Position numbers and translations under genes: made by a program | The notes under the pieces: generated by a model | The model's database searches: none | The model's input: the letters and a program-made list of their open reading frames with translations, nothing else | Told to the model about the DNA's origin: nothing | From: an uncultured Bacteroidota bacterium | GTDB lineage: Bacteria; Bacteroidota; Bacteroidia; Bacteroidales; UBA12077 | NCBI GenBank assembly: GCA_913055635.1 | Contig: CAJXLK010000004.1 | Span: forward strand, 62,001 to 126,000 | Direction of reading: 5' to 3' | Length of the DNA stretch: 64,000 nucleotides | In this document: piece after piece, positions 1 to 9,728 of the stretch | How the letters are laid out: the number at the start of each line of letters is the position of its first letter | How positions within the stretch are numbered: the first letter of the stretch is position 1

Positions 1-1909
1 CCCGGGGATAATCCCGTTCCTGAAGCATTTGGGAAAATCCCATAATGCCGTTCATGGGGGTTCGGATCTCATGGCTCATATTGGCCAAAAAAGTGCTCTT
101 AAGGCGATCGCTCTCCTCAGCCTTTTGCTTGGCCCGTTCCATTTCTTCCTTTTGTTCTTCCAGACGCCGGTTGATATCCCTTAATTCTTCGTTGGAAGCC
201 CGCAATTCCTCTTCGGTGGCCTCCAGCTCCTGGTTGGTCTCTCGCAGATCACTGGTGGTAGCCTGGAGTTCCTCGCTGTAAGACAATATCTTTTCTTCAT
301 ATTGCTTTTGATCGGTAATGTCCTGCACCATCCCAATTGATTTATAGATTTCACCGTGGTGATCTCTGAAATGATCGGCCTTTTCATGGACATGCCGCAC
401 CTGGCCGGTGTCTTTTTTGATGATGCGATGCTCCGTTTCATAACCTTCCTCTCCCGCCTGGACTGAATTGCGGAAAGCCTGGGCAACATTCGAACGCTCG
501 TCGGGATGAACCCGTTCAAGAAAAGCTTCGAAGGTGGCTTCAAACTCCTGAGGCTGAAGGCCAAAAATCCGATACACTTCATCCGACCAATTTAAGGTAT
601 TGGTTTTCAGATCCATTTCCCAGCTACCCAAACGGGCTATTCTTTGAGAGCGCGTCAACAGGTCTTTATGGCGTCTCAATTCGCGTTCGGCTTCCTCCCG
701 CTGGGTGATGTCGCGGACAAACTCGACCACCCCGCGAACTTCTTGTGAATCCGAATCCAGTATGGGGTAGCTATAGAGCTCCAGCCACCGGACCGGCGAA
801 TCGGGATCGGGATAACCCGGGACAACCTCCGATTCAGTCTTTTTACTTTTCATCGCCCGCAACGAAGGACATGGATCACAGGGTTGACCGGCATTGTGGT
901 AAGCGGAATAACACTTCTTCCCTACCAAAGGGGTTTTTTTTGAATACCATTGCTCCATCACGGGATTCACATAACGAATGGTCAAATCAGTGGCCAGGAC
1001 ACTGATGCCATCCTGAATGCTTTGAAAGACAGCATCCATAAAGGCTTTGGACTCCCTGATCTGTCTGTTCATGCGGTATTGCTCTGTCACATCCCGGAAA
1101 ACCGCTACCACTCCATGAACATTTCCCTGTTCATCCATAATGGGTGCCGCGGAATCAGCGATCTGACAGGTCCGACCCTCTTTGGAAATAAGCCTCGTAT
1201 CATTGGCCAGGCCCACCAGCTTACCGGTCTTCAATACCTGGTGAACCGGATTATCAATTTTTTCTTCACTCCGGCTGTTGATGATATGAAAGACCTCGTC
1301 CATAAGTTTTCCCTTCGCCTCCTCAACCTTCCAACCCGTTAACTGCTCTGCGACCCCATTCATCCGCACAACCCGACCCTCGGTATCGGTTGAAATAACC
1401 GCATCCCCGATCGAATGCAGGGTGATTCTCAATTCTTCCTTACTTTGGCGAAGGGCCTCCTCCATTTTATTGCGCGCGGTAACATCCTTAAATACACAGT
1501 AGGTCTGCTGAAAACTTCCATCCGGGTTATACCCGACACACCCTTCAAAAGAAACATCCAGGTAATGGCCCTGTTGATGTCTAATCCTGAATTGTGCATC
1601 ATGAATATACCCTTCCAACTTAAATTGCGGAAAATATTGATCAAACCGCATCTGCCAGTGCTCATGCAACAAACTGCCAAAATAAAGCCCGATGACTTCC
1701 TCCCTTGTATATCCGAGGGTATCCAGCCATGCGGGATTGACATCCAGGATATGCCCATTCACATCCAGGGATTGATAAGGAAGGGGGGCATGGTCATAGA
1801 GGCTCCGGTATTTTTCCTTACTTTCCTTTAATTCTTTTTTCAACTGCGCATTTTCCTGCTCCAGTTCTTCGATGTGTTGTTTTAAATCGGAAGGTTTGTT
1901 GTGCTCCAT
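1..1909 (-). CDS. Multi-PAS sensor histidine kinase, C-terminus beyond the left edge
   Basis: Sensor kinase of a two-component system. It is read from an ATG at 1909 and stays open to base 1, giving about 636 residues. In order: a short N-terminal coiled coil (about residues 5-35), four PAS domains (about 35-155, 160-290, 300-420 and 430-550), a second coiled coil rich in Glu/Leu/Asn (about 550-605), and the start of the HisKA domain with the phosphoacceptor motif [10 protein letters not shown] near residue 608. The ATPase domain, and any receiver, lie outside the window. No transmembrane segment is seen, so the sensor is probably cytoplasmic. The third PAS carries a Cys cluster (GKKCY, then PCDPCP), which suggests metal or redox sensing; that is inference. 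The H-box is nearly identical to that of the hybrid kinase at 5023-7977. The ligand is unknown. Confidence 0.93.
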   Translation of the reverse strand, partial: MEHNKPSDLKQHIEELEQENAQLKKELKESKEKYRSLYDHAPLPYQSLDVNGHILDVNPAWLDTLGYTREEVIGLYFGSLLHEHWQMRFDQYFPQFKLEGYIHDAQFRIRHQQGHYLDVSFEGCVGYNPDGSFQQTYCVFKDVTARNKMEEALRQSKEELRITLHSIGDAVISTDTEGRVVRMNGVAEQLTGWKVEEAKGKLMDEVFHIINSRSEEKIDNPVHQVLKTGKLVGLANDTRLISKEGRTCQIADSAAPIMDEQGNVHGVVAVFRDVTEQYRMNRQIRESKAFMDAVFQSIQDGISVLATDLTIRYVNPVMEQWYSKKTPLVGKKCYSAYHNAGQPCDPCPSLRAMKSKKTESEVVPGYPDPDSPVRWLELYSYPILDSDSQEVRGVVEFVRDITQREEAERELRRHKDLLTRSQRIARLGSWEMDLKTNTLNWSDEVYRIFGLQPQEFEATFEAFLERVHPDERSNVAQAFRNSVQAGEEGYETEHRIIKKDTGQVRHVHEKADHFRDHHGEIYKSIGMVQDITDQKQYEEKILSYSEELQATTSDLRETNQELEATEEELRASNEELRDINRRLEEQKEEMERAKQKAEESDRLKSTFLANMSHEIRTPMNGIMGFSQMLQERDYPR

Positions 1910-2037
1910 AATTAGGGGTGTTGTTGGTCAGGTTCTCCTGTGTAAAAACCTTCAGGGCCATCTACAGTAAGGTGACAATAAAAAATAAAAAATATTTTCG
2001 TTCAAAAGTAATAATTTTTGCAAAGGCCGGTGGGTCT

Positions 2038-3333
2038 TTACGGTCCTGACCGGCGGAAATAGAAAAGAATGCCCAGCAAAATGAGAAAAAAGAAGGTGCC
2101 GCTGAAAAAATCATAGGCAACCCCCCGTTGGGATGTAAAGAGATTGTATATCCACTCAGCCCCGTCAAAAACCGCTGAAAATACGGCCAGGAAAGCAACC
2201 AATACCAGGGCATTGTTGATTCGCTTCTCATTGGCGGCCTCTTCCCGGTCCCTCCTTTCTTTTTCCTTGCGGTCATCCCGCTCGATGCTCTCCTTAATCA
2301 ACTCCAATTCATCATCCAGATCCAGCCCGTACCTGATCTTTTCATAGATCACCTGCGGTAAAAAATTATAGGAGATCTTTTTCAGATTAAAGTATTTATC
2401 AAAGTGGTAAAACTCCTCCTCCAGGTTCTCCTGATGATCTTCCAGGAGGAATTTCCGTTCCATATCCACCAAAAAACACTGCACATATATCGAATGGATA
2501 TAAAGCAGCCTGAAATAGTTGCTTTCCCATTGAAAATTATCCACCTCACCTTGATGCAACAGGGTAAATGTATCAAACAGCGCCAGGGCTGACCAGTTAT
2601 CAAAAACCGAAAGTTTGTTGTTTTCGATCAGGCTGTTCAGATAAGAGCCCGAGGGTTTAAGTTCCGGTATCTTGCCTTTCCCCACCGATGCACCAATGGG
2701 CGAACAGGTAGAGAGGTCATAAAGCAAATGGTCCTCGTTATAGGCCTGACTAAAATCCTGGCCAGAACCAATAACAGTGAAGGCCTTCAGTTTATTGGCC
2801 AGAATAAGCTGTTGGTCATACCCAAGATCCTTCATCCGGTTCAAAATGGATTGTATGTCAGTTGCTTTAAAATTTCTGATTTCATTGACCAGAAAGGTGA
2901 TCTGATCGAGGGTGGCATCCGGAAATTCACACCTCAGGGAAAACAAAGCAATATTGCCGGGAAAAAGAAACAGATCCATGTATTTGATCCCTACATTTAC
3001 ACCTGCTACCTCTGCAGATTCATCCAAAACCCGTGTATAACTCCTGGTATAAGCCGAATAATTATTTTCATTGCTTTCCGGGAACAAGGAGTGGATGAAA
3101 CTATCATAATAATAATTTTTGAAATGATGAATCACCTCCTGCGATCGTTTCCTTTGCTCCGGGGTGTAACCTTTGTTTCCCTGATTACCGGGGAACCAGT
3201 GCACCTGCCATGGGGCAAAATCCCCGGCTTCTTCCAGCCGGCTGAAGACATCAGGTTGGTATTTGAATTCTCCGCAAAATAAAGTGTAAGCGACATCAGG
3301 TTTTGAAAGGGCAAAGGTCTCGGAAGGATGCAT
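2038..3333 (-). CDS. Unrecognised protein with two C-terminal membrane segments
   Basis: I do not recognise this family. The ATG at 3333 gives 431 residues; a GTG two codons upstream (3339) is an alternative. The first 330 residues look like a soluble alpha/beta region with aromatic-rich stretches (LFLFPGNIALFSLRCEF). A charged, probably helical stretch rich in Glu/Arg/Lys follows (about 335-370), then two hydrophobic segments (about 372-395 and 408-428) and a short basic tail (FRRSGP). A soluble domain, a coiled coil and two terminal TM helices resemble CorA-type or RMD1/DUF155-type architecture, but there is no GMN motif, so I claim no transport function. The start is preceded by a 13-base motif that recurs at the same distance before the methyltransferase at 42231. 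Confidence 0.8.
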   Translation of the reverse strand: MHPSETFALSKPDVAYTLFCGEFKYQPDVFSRLEEAGDFAPWQVHWFPGNQGNKGYTPEQRKRSQEVIHHFKNYYYDSFIHSLFPESNENNYSAYTRSYTRVLDESAEVAGVNVGIKYMDLFLFPGNIALFSLRCEFPDATLDQITFLVNEIRNFKATDIQSILNRMKDLGYDQQLILANKLKAFTVIGSGQDFSQAYNEDHLLYDLSTCSPIGASVGKGKIPELKPSGSYLNSLIENNKLSVFDNWSALALFDTFTLLHQGEVDNFQWESNYFRLLYIHSIYVQCFLVDMERKFLLEDHQENLEEEFYHFDKYFNLKKISYNFLPQVIYEKIRYGLDLDDELELIKESIERDDRKEKERRDREEAANEKRINNALVLVAFLAVFSAVFDGAEWIYNLFTSQRGVAYDFFSGTFFFLILLGILFYFRRSGP

Positions 3334-3916
3334 TGGCACAAAGACTTATTAAAGGTTTTGACTATATGAATAGATGGTTGATTATTTGTTTTATGCTATT
3401 TAATAATGAAAAATTTCAATAATGATCTCTCTTCACCAGTGCTGATTGCATGGGGAAGCTTCGTCAAAGTCCATGTTATTTTTTAATGCCTGAATCAAGG
3501 GAGTGAAAATTAGAAAAATATTTACAAAATCGGATAATGCTGCGGATACCGGGAAAATTTATAACAGTTATAAATAAAGCCGTTGACTCTTCCCTTATTA
3601 AGCCATATAGCCGGGCAGGTGGTACATCCAACTGCAAATAAAACGATCCCTTCAACCGACTTATTAGAGAAAGACCGCACTCTCAACCCTGGCACCCATC
3701 CCCCCTGGCCAAGGACAATTCATCAACCCAAAATTACAGGTTATCATAAAAATCAGGTGATTGTTCAAAAAAAAGGGGCACCATTTCCCGGAAAATCAGG
3801 AAATGATTACTTTTAATTTTTACCGGCTCTTTGGAGAAAAGGAAAATGGAGACCGTTCTCTTCTCAAATCATTGATCTGCAAAGGTAAACACCGTAGTGA
3901 CATTAAAAACCCGTCT
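3334..3916. other. Intergenic region between divergent genes
   Basis: This AT-rich stretch separates the divergent two-TM protein and the K+ channel. Short open frames exist on the plus strand, including one that extends the channel frame upstream to an ATG at 3761. Their composition is poor and they match nothing I recognise. No tRNA, hairpin terminator or convincing promoter was found. The conserved leader motif of the two-TM protein lies at 3345-3357. Confidence 0.5.
3345..3357 (-). promoter_or_regulatory. Recurring 13-base leader motif, copy 1
   Basis: On the minus strand this reads AACCTTTAATAAG and ends 11 bases before the ATG at 3333. The same 13 bases at the same spacing precede the methyltransferase ATG at 43049. 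The function is unknown; a promoter element or a translation leader is possible. Confidence 0.35.
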
Positions 3917-4978
3917 ATGGAAAAAGAAAAGGGTGACTCAATCAAACACATTGTCAGAAGAATTGATGCCATAAAAAACGACCAGAGTTCGAACATCCGG
4001 ATTCTTGAGAAACGCTACCAGGAGCTTTTGGAAGAAAAGCATCAATTATACAGGCAGGCCAAAGCCATAGAGAATCAGACCCACGGGCATATCAGCAATG
4101 GCAATGCGACGGGTTATGAGAACAACCGCCGGGAGCTGAAACGATTAAACCACCGGCATGATGAATTGAAAAAGGAGGAAAAGGAGTTGTACAATCAGAT
4201 CCAGATCCATCATTTACGCAGCAACATGAAGAAAAAACTTGGAAGCTGGACGATGGTGTATTTGCTGGATGGGCTGATCATCTTTCTGATCATTGTGGTA
4301 CTGGTTTTGATCGGTTTCATCTTCTTTTATGACAACCCCGCGCCATCCCATGTGAGGATAATATATACGATTGATACGCTCATTTGCGGGATCTTTTTAT
4401 TGGATTTCTTTTTCAGGCTGTCGCAGGCCGATTCAAAAAAGTGGTACTGGAAGAGATACTGGCTCGATTTTATTACGTCACTGCCTTTGCCCAATGCGCG
4501 AATTTTACGGTTTGGCAGGATACTCCGGCTCACGAGGCTTTTAAGGGTTTTGCGGTTTGCCCGGCTGATGCGGTTATTTGCCTTTGTATGGCGGGGGCTC
4601 GACAAGCTAAGCAACATGTTGGATGTCAGACTCATGAAAAAATCACTGAAGCTAAGCCTTATATTGTTGTTCATCGGGGCCCTGATCATTTACTGGGCCG
4701 AAGGAGCAGAATACAACAGTGTAGATTCGATGGTCAAGAGCCTGTGGTGGAGTTTTACAACCCTTATTACCGGGGGGTTCGGAGACTTGCACAATCCGCA
4801 TTCGCCAGTGGGTAAAACCATCACAATCATATTAATCATCTCGGGCATTGTGCTGGTGGGCATTTTTACGGCCGTTTTAACTTCCCTGCTGGTGGAGGAT
4901 GAATCGAACCGCATCATTGAAGATCAGAAGGATATCAAGCAGGATGTAGAAGAAATAAAAGATAAGATGGAGCTTTAA
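3917..4978 (+). CDS. Voltage-gated potassium channel-like ion transporter with N-terminal coiled coil
   Basis: Six-helix cation channel of the inner membrane. The ATG at 3917 gives 353 residues; an in-frame ATG at 3761 would add 52 residues of non-protein-like composition, so I prefer 3917. Residues 1-110 are charged and coiled-coil-like. S1 follows at about 115-140, S2 at about 150-172 and S3 at about 180-195. S4 at about 198-225 has regularly spaced arginines (RILRFGRILRLTRLLR...), the voltage-sensor signature. S5 is at about 242-263, then a pore loop with the filter-like sequence TGGFGD (canonical TVGYGD), S6, and a short acidic coiled-coil tail. The filter variant keeps the G-x-G-D core, so K+ selectivity is likely but unproven. 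The gene is convergent with the hybrid kinase, 44 bases away. Confidence 0.88.
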   Translation: MEKEKGDSIKHIVRRIDAIKNDQSSNIRILEKRYQELLEEKHQLYRQAKAIENQTHGHISNGNATGYENNRRELKRLNHRHDELKKEEKELYNQIQIHHLRSNMKKKLGSWTMVYLLDGLIIFLIIVVLVLIGFIFFYDNPAPSHVRIIYTIDTLICGIFLLDFFFRLSQADSKKWYWKRYWLDFITSLPLPNARILRFGRILRLTRLLRVLRFARLMRLFAFVWRGLDKLSNMLDVRLMKKSLKLSLILLFIGALIIYWAEGAEYNSVDSMVKSLWWSFTTLITGGFGDLHNPHSPVGKTITIILIISGIVLVGIFTAVLTSLLVEDESNRIIEDQKDIKQDVEEIKDKMEL

Positions 4979-5022
4979 ACATTTTTCCTGTCTGTTTTGC
5001 ACTCCCCCCCGTTAAATCCGCG

Positions 5023-7977
5023 CTAAGACCATTTCTCAATTTTTTCAATCAGCTCCTCGACATCCACCGGCTTGGTGATGTAATCATTGCAACCGGCCGC
5101 CAGGGTTTTCTCTGCGTCGCCGCTCATGGCATAGGCCGTTTGAGCAATGATGGGAACGTCGGGGTGGTCTTCCGAGTTGCGCATTTGCCGGGTAAGTTCC
5201 AGCCCATTGACATCAGGCAGCTTGATGTCCATCAGCACCAGATCTATCTGGCTGTTACCGGCTAACTTCTTATACCCCTCCTCTCCATTGTCGCAAAGGA
5301 TGAAATCATAACCATAGGGACTTAACAACTCTTTGAGATACTCCAGACTGGTGGGATCATCCTCAATGATCAAAAGGGTTTTGCCTTCCCCGTCAGATTG
5401 GCTTCCTTTCCGGGACTCTTCTCCCGTATTCCCGGTATTATAAGTATTATGCGGCAATGTAAAATAAAAGGAGGAACCTTTGCCGGCTTCCGATTCCAGC
5501 CACATCTGGCCCCCGAGCAATTTGACCAGGTTATAGGAAATGGTTAGCCCCAGACCAGTGCCTTCATAACGCCTGCTGCCTGAATCCTCGACCTGCCTAA
5601 AGCGCTCAAAAATATCCTTTTGATTTTCACAAGCAATGCCAATACCCGTGTCGGTCACATAAAAAAGCAGGGTATCACCATCGCCCTTTTCATACCCAAA
5701 ATGGATCGAACCATCTTTGGTAAATTTAACTGCATTGGAAAGCAAATTATCCATAATTTGCCTGAAGCGGTTCAAGTCGGTATGGATCTGGCTGGCTTCG
5801 CGTTCCATCCCACAATAAGAAATCATCTGAATGTCATCTTTGCCCCTTGCCTCTAATTCCCTGGAAAAAACATGATAAAGTTCCTCCAGGAGATCATTCA
5901 GGTAAAAATTTTCAGTACTGATGGTCAATTGATTGGACTCGATTTTGGATACATCCAGGATATCATTGATGATGTTCAGCAGATGTTGGGTTCTGGAATA
6001 TATGATCTCCAGGAACTTTTGCTGTTTTTCGCGGGATACTTCTCGTTTCTGTAAGATCTCGGAAAAGCCCATGATGCCGTTCATGGGAGTCCGGATCTCA
6101 TGGCTCATATTGGCCAGGAAAGCCGATTTCAACCGATCGCTTTCCTCGGCCTTTTCCTTGGCTTCCATCAAGTTTCGCCTGAACTCATCCTTTTGAAGGG
6201 TTGCATGCATCAAAGGGGCAATGTATTGACACAGGCTGTTCATGAATTTCTTATCGCCGTGATCATATCCACCCTGCTTATTGGCCAGAACAACCTGGCC
6301 AAACAGTTTTCCGTTGGCTATCACGGGAGCGGCCAGGGCTGATTCAAGCTGCAGGTGCCCCTGGGGAAGATGCAGCTTGCCATTGCGGTATAAGGTCTTT
6401 TGTCTTCGAAGGGATTCCCCCCAAAGGCCCGACCAGGGATCATGGGGGGCTACAATGCTCTTGTTTTCCACCTGGCAACGTGCCCATACGTCTTGAAGCA
6501 TTGATTCGGCTACCAGGTCGCCCTTTTCGTTAAGGTAACCAAAAAATCCATATTCGCTGGAAAAGACTTCTTTCAAAATCTCCAAGACCCCCTGGTAGAA
6601 ATCCTGTCCTTCGCTATTGATGAAGGCATTGGAGATGCGGTTTTTGATCTGAAGCTCCTTTTCTGCCCGCTTTCGTTCGGTAATATCACGCATTACCGAT
6701 ACAATGCCATTGACAACCCCATCATCGATCAGGGGATAATAACTGACCTCCAGATGCACTTCACCCAGATCAGGGTAACGATTGACCATATCAAAGCTGA
6801 CATTCCGGCCCTTTAAGGCTTCATCCAGATGGGGGCGGATATTCTTATTGAACACCTGTTGACCCAGCACTTGTGAAACCTCCCGGCCAATGACTTCCTC
6901 CTGGTTCAACCGGTGATAATTCAGGAAAGCCTCGTTCACCTCCAAATACCGGTAGCGATGATCCACGGCGGCCATCATATCGGCAGAGCCCTCCACCATG
7001 CTTTTGTACTGGGCCAGTTCATCCTTCTGGCGCTCCAATACCTCATTGGAATTTCGGAGCTCTTCATTGGAGGTCCTGAGCTCTTCTTCTGCCGCCTGCA
7101 ACTCATCGTTTTTCTGTTGCAGATCAATTTCCATCTGTTTGCGACTGGTAATATCAGAGGTGAAGCCATCAATCACCCAGGTGCCATCAGCTTGCCCGAG
7201 GGTAAGACGTGCCGTCATAGAAAACCAGATATATTCGCCATTGATCGTTTGGGCCTCGAATTCAAAGTTCTCAACCCTCCCCTGGTCTTTGAGCCATTCC
7301 AAAAATTGCTGCCTCCGCCGAGGGTTGGTATAAAGTTGTTGGCCCAGGTTATCATAATATTCCACGGGGCCTTCTGGCGAATCGAACCCCAACATATGGG
7401 CCAGCATTTGATTTGCGATTAGCAGATGCCCCTTCGAATCGCTACGGAATATCCCAATGGGGGCATTCTCAAAAAGGTCCTTAAATTCCGCTTCCCGTCT
7501 CTCCAGATGCCGCTCAACCCTTCCCTTTTCAGTCTTATCGGTGAGAAGGGCCACTACAAAATCAATGGTTCCGGACTGACCCTCAATGGGGAATATATAT
7601 TCATGAAATATCCGCTTTTCCGAGCGGGTTTGCCAGTGGTTTGACTCAGCTCCCAGGTCATATTCAAACTCATGTTCATAAGGTTCTCCCTGCTGATACA
7701 CCTGTCTGTACCTCTTATCCACACCCATCGCCCGGGAATAAGGATCCGTTAATACATTAAACTGCCCAATCCCCTCTTTTCGGTCGGGCAAACCCAATAA
7801 ACGCTGCTGGGCGGAATTCAGCTTATAAGAATAGCCCTGCCCGTCGAACACCTGAACGCCCACAGGCAGCTTCTCGACAATCTGCTGATTTAAATAACAC
7901 GCCTCCTTCAGCTGAGCATTTTCACGCTCCAGTGCCTGAATACGTTTTCTCAGTTGCTCCTGCGTTTCCTTGCTCAT
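5023..7977 (-). CDS. Hybrid histidine kinase (PAS-PAS-PAS-GAF-HisKA-HATPase-REC)
   Basis: Hybrid two-component kinase of 984 residues, starting at ATG 7977. The in-frame extension to 8079 lacks protein-like composition. In order: coiled coil (about 3-30), PAS (30-165), PAS (169-280), coiled coil rich in EELR/NSNE, PAS (325-435), GAF (452-575), HisKA with [10 protein letters not shown] (His near 626), HATPase_c with N-box (DNLLSNAVKFT) and G-boxes (DTGIGI, GTGLGL), and a C-terminal receiver with DD near its start and phosphoacceptor Asp near 917 in VLMDIKLPD. No membrane segment is seen, so it is probably cytoplasmic. No response regulator is adjacent, so phosphotransfer partners are encoded elsewhere. 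The catalytic region closely resembles that of the kinase at 1-1909, suggesting paralogy. Confidence 0.96.
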   Translation of the reverse strand: MSKETQEQLRKRIQALERENAQLKEACYLNQQIVEKLPVGVQVFDGQGYSYKLNSAQQRLLGLPDRKEGIGQFNVLTDPYSRAMGVDKRYRQVYQQGEPYEHEFEYDLGAESNHWQTRSEKRIFHEYIFPIEGQSGTIDFVVALLTDKTEKGRVERHLERREAEFKDLFENAPIGIFRSDSKGHLLIANQMLAHMLGFDSPEGPVEYYDNLGQQLYTNPRRRQQFLEWLKDQGRVENFEFEAQTINGEYIWFSMTARLTLGQADGTWVIDGFTSDITSRKQMEIDLQQKNDELQAAEEELRTSNEELRNSNEVLERQKDELAQYKSMVEGSADMMAAVDHRYRYLEVNEAFLNYHRLNQEEVIGREVSQVLGQQVFNKNIRPHLDEALKGRNVSFDMVNRYPDLGEVHLEVSYYPLIDDGVVNGIVSVMRDITERKRAEKELQIKNRISNAFINSEGQDFYQGVLEILKEVFSSEYGFFGYLNEKGDLVAESMLQDVWARCQVENKSIVAPHDPWSGLWGESLRRQKTLYRNGKLHLPQGHLQLESALAAPVIANGKLFGQVVLANKQGGYDHGDKKFMNSLCQYIAPLMHATLQKDEFRRNLMEAKEKAEESDRLKSAFLANMSHEIRTPMNGIMGFSEILQKREVSREKQQKFLEIIYSRTQHLLNIINDILDVSKIESNQLTISTENFYLNDLLEELYHVFSRELEARGKDDIQMISYCGMEREASQIHTDLNRFRQIMDNLLSNAVKFTKDGSIHFGYEKGDGDTLLFYVTDTGIGIACENQKDIFERFRQVEDSGSRRYEGTGLGLTISYNLVKLLGGQMWLESEAGKGSSFYFTLPHNTYNTGNTGEESRKGSQSDGEGKTLLIIEDDPTSLEYLKELLSPYGYDFILCDNGEEGYKKLAGNSQIDLVLMDIKLPDVNGLELTRQMRNSEDHPDVPIIAQTAYAMSGDAEKTLAAGCNDYITKPVDVEELIEKIEKWS

Positions 7978-8334
7978 AGATCCTGATTTATATCCTAAAC
8001 AAAGTTCTCCCAAAAAAAGGGCGGTGCTTTTCCATAGGCTACAAGGGCCAACCAACTCCCATTGTTCACAATATACCACCCCACCATATATACATAAAAT
8101 AAACCTTCAGGTCTTGATCGCCGTGAGGTTACACAAATCATAAACGATCCCGGCCATTGTACCCGCAGAGGTAGCTCAAGGTTACATATTTAGCAATACG
8201 GATGCTGATTTATTATCCAAAAGGGAGTTTATTCATTTATTCAGACCGTTCATCAAATATTATGAACGTTCATAAAAGGTAAGAAACATTCGCCTTGAAT
8301 TTTTCGCTATCTACTAAAAATTCGCTATATTTAC
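7978..8334. other. Divergent control region between hybrid kinase and SiaB-like gene
   Basis: This 357-base gap holds a perfect 14-bp palindrome (8261-8274), an upstream half-site (CCGTTCAT, 8247-8254), and two direct copies of TTCGCTAT (8303-8310 and 8321-8328). The second copy overlaps a -7-like TATATTTA at 8326-8333. No coding sequence was recognised. Confidence 0.5.
8261..8274. promoter_or_regulatory. Perfect 14-bp palindrome, candidate operator
   Basis: The sequence TATGAACGTTCATA is its own reverse complement. It lies about 60 bases before the SiaB-like start, with another GTTCAT half-site 10-15 bases upstream. This is consistent with a dimeric regulator site; the regulator is unknown. 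Confidence 0.4.
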
Positions 8335-8907
8335 ATGTATAAGATGGCTGCAATCAGTAAATCAAAAATGAATCAATCCATCGCATATTCTGGCATACAA
8401 AAATTTGAGAAACAGAAGCAGCTGGAGCCTATTCTGACGGCTACCATCAGCAAAGGCAATTTTGATGAGGTCAACGCCAAGTATATGCAAGTGATCGATG
8501 ATTTGCCCAGAAAGAATAAAAAGCGATTGTATTATCTGTTTATAGAGAGTGTACAGAATGTCATCCGACATGCTGCCGGTGGTGAGGAAAAAGAGTCGGT
8601 TTTCAGCTTAATGAAAGAGAAAGACGCAGAAAAGTATTACCTGATTACCGGCAATCCGATACCCAAGAGCCAAAGCAGGAGAATCACTTCCCGGATTGAT
8701 TTGCTCAATAACCTCAGGCATGAAACGATCGACCGCTTTTACTTTCATCTGTTGGACAGCCTTCATTTTTCGCAGGACGGAGGAGCCGGACTGGGTTTTC
8801 TCCAGATGAAACGAAAATCCAATTACAGCGACATGGAATATATGACAGAAGACCTGGGCAATGCCTGTTATTTTTACCTGATCCTGCAATACCAACTTCA
8901 AAACTGA
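8335..8907 (+). CDS. SiaB-family (DUF6272) protein kinase-like protein
   Basis: A 190-residue GHKL-like protein of the SiaB family. The family supplies the kinase partner of the SiaA/SiaC partner-switching pathway, which controls diguanylate cyclase output and aggregation in other bacteria. Supporting sequence: an N-box-like helix (YLFIESVQNVIRHA, about 74-87) and a C-terminal GGAGLGFLQMKRKS (about 149-162), both typical of the family. Alternative ATGs lie at 8344 and 8368. If the TATATTTA at 8326-8333 is the true -7 element, translation would start downstream of 8335. SiaA phosphatase, SiaC and SiaD are absent here, so any partners are unlinked. The gene is followed 42 bases later by the M15 peptidase, possibly co-transcribed. 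Confidence 0.85.
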   Translation: MYKMAAISKSKMNQSIAYSGIQKFEKQKQLEPILTATISKGNFDEVNAKYMQVIDDLPRKNKKRLYYLFIESVQNVIRHAAGGEEKESVFSLMKEKDAEKYYLITGNPIPKSQSRRITSRIDLLNNLRHETIDRFYFHLLDSLHFSQDGGAGLGFLQMKRKSNYSDMEYMTEDLGNACYFYLILQYQLQN

Positions 8908-8949
8908 CCCCTTGGGCCGGGCTTAAGTTGAAGCCAGATTCCCCCTACC

Positions 8950-9651
8950 ATGCCTAAAAACGTTAAACCCACATTAAAGGGTGTTGTCTGGATGCTCATT
9001 TTGAGTAGCTTCATTCTTCTGATCGGATCCGCTTTTTATTATTGCTATTTCGATTATCAGTTCTGGACTCACCTGGATACCCGTTCATTTGATCATTTGA
9101 CCACCTATAGGACCAATCAGATCAAGGGATGGAGGGGGAGACAAATACTGATCCATGAACAATTTTTGTCCCATCTTAAGCGAATGAACACTTATGCCAG
9201 GAAGAACCATCTTGAATTGATCATCACCCACAGCTACAGAATACCAGGCGAAAAACCCGATTATTCTGTGGTAGAAGCTGCTGATTATTCAAACCATTCT
9301 GCCGGCTATGCAGTCGACCTGAACATTAAATACCAGGGGAAACATTTTAACTCCACTCAGGTTAACCCCAGGCATTTCAATCACCTGCCCGGGCCCATTC
9401 AACATTTTATCAATCGCATCCGCCAGGATCAGCAACTGAGATGGGGTGGGGATTTTTACAGACCGGATCCGGTACATTTTGATGTTCCGTTAAATCAAAT
9501 TAGCGCCCCCAGATATAGAAAATATTATAAAGCCTGTGCCAGCGATTACCGGGAAGCTCCATTAAAATGGAAATCCTGGTTGGCTGCCATCGGCTTTCAG
9601 ATATCCAGGCTTTTCTATAAGGGGCAGCTCCTTTTAACCCCTGAAGGTTGA
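8950..9651 (+). CDS. M15-family (VanY/D-Ala-D-Ala carboxypeptidase-like) peptidase, membrane-anchored
   Basis: Zinc peptidoglycan peptidase of 233 residues that probably acts on stem peptides in the periplasm. An N-terminal hydrophobic anchor (about residues 11-33) is followed by the catalytic domain. It contains the zinc motif HSAGYAVDL (His and Asp ligands, about 117-125) and the distal WGGDF...PDPVHFD (about 164-178), which holds the catalytic acid and third ligand. These residues are diagnostic of M15/VanY-type enzymes. Whether it is a D,D-carboxypeptidase or an L,D-endopeptidase cannot be decided from sequence. It lies 42 bases after the SiaB-like gene and is convergent with the LRR gene. 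Confidence 0.88.
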   Translation: MPKNVKPTLKGVVWMLILSSFILLIGSAFYYCYFDYQFWTHLDTRSFDHLTTYRTNQIKGWRGRQILIHEQFLSHLKRMNTYARKNHLELIITHSYRIPGEKPDYSVVEAADYSNHSAGYAVDLNIKYQGKHFNSTQVNPRHFNHLPGPIQHFINRIRQDQQLRWGGDFYRPDPVHFDVPLNQISAPRYRKYYKACASDYREAPLKWKSWLAAIGFQISRLFYKGQLLLTPEG

Positions 9652-9728
9652 GGGCTCTACGGGGACATCCCAAAATGGCCACATCATCCCCGGAAAATGC
9701 GATGCAAAAGCTGATTGCGCTGCAACCC

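Noticed and set aside
3583..3816. 77-codon plus-strand frame
   Set aside because: Low-quality composition, overlaps the extended channel frame, no recognisable motif.
5023..8079. Longer start for the hybrid kinase at 8079
   Set aside because: The extra 34 residues begin at a non-ATG codon, have no domain features and precede a clear MSKETQEQLRKR start at 7977.
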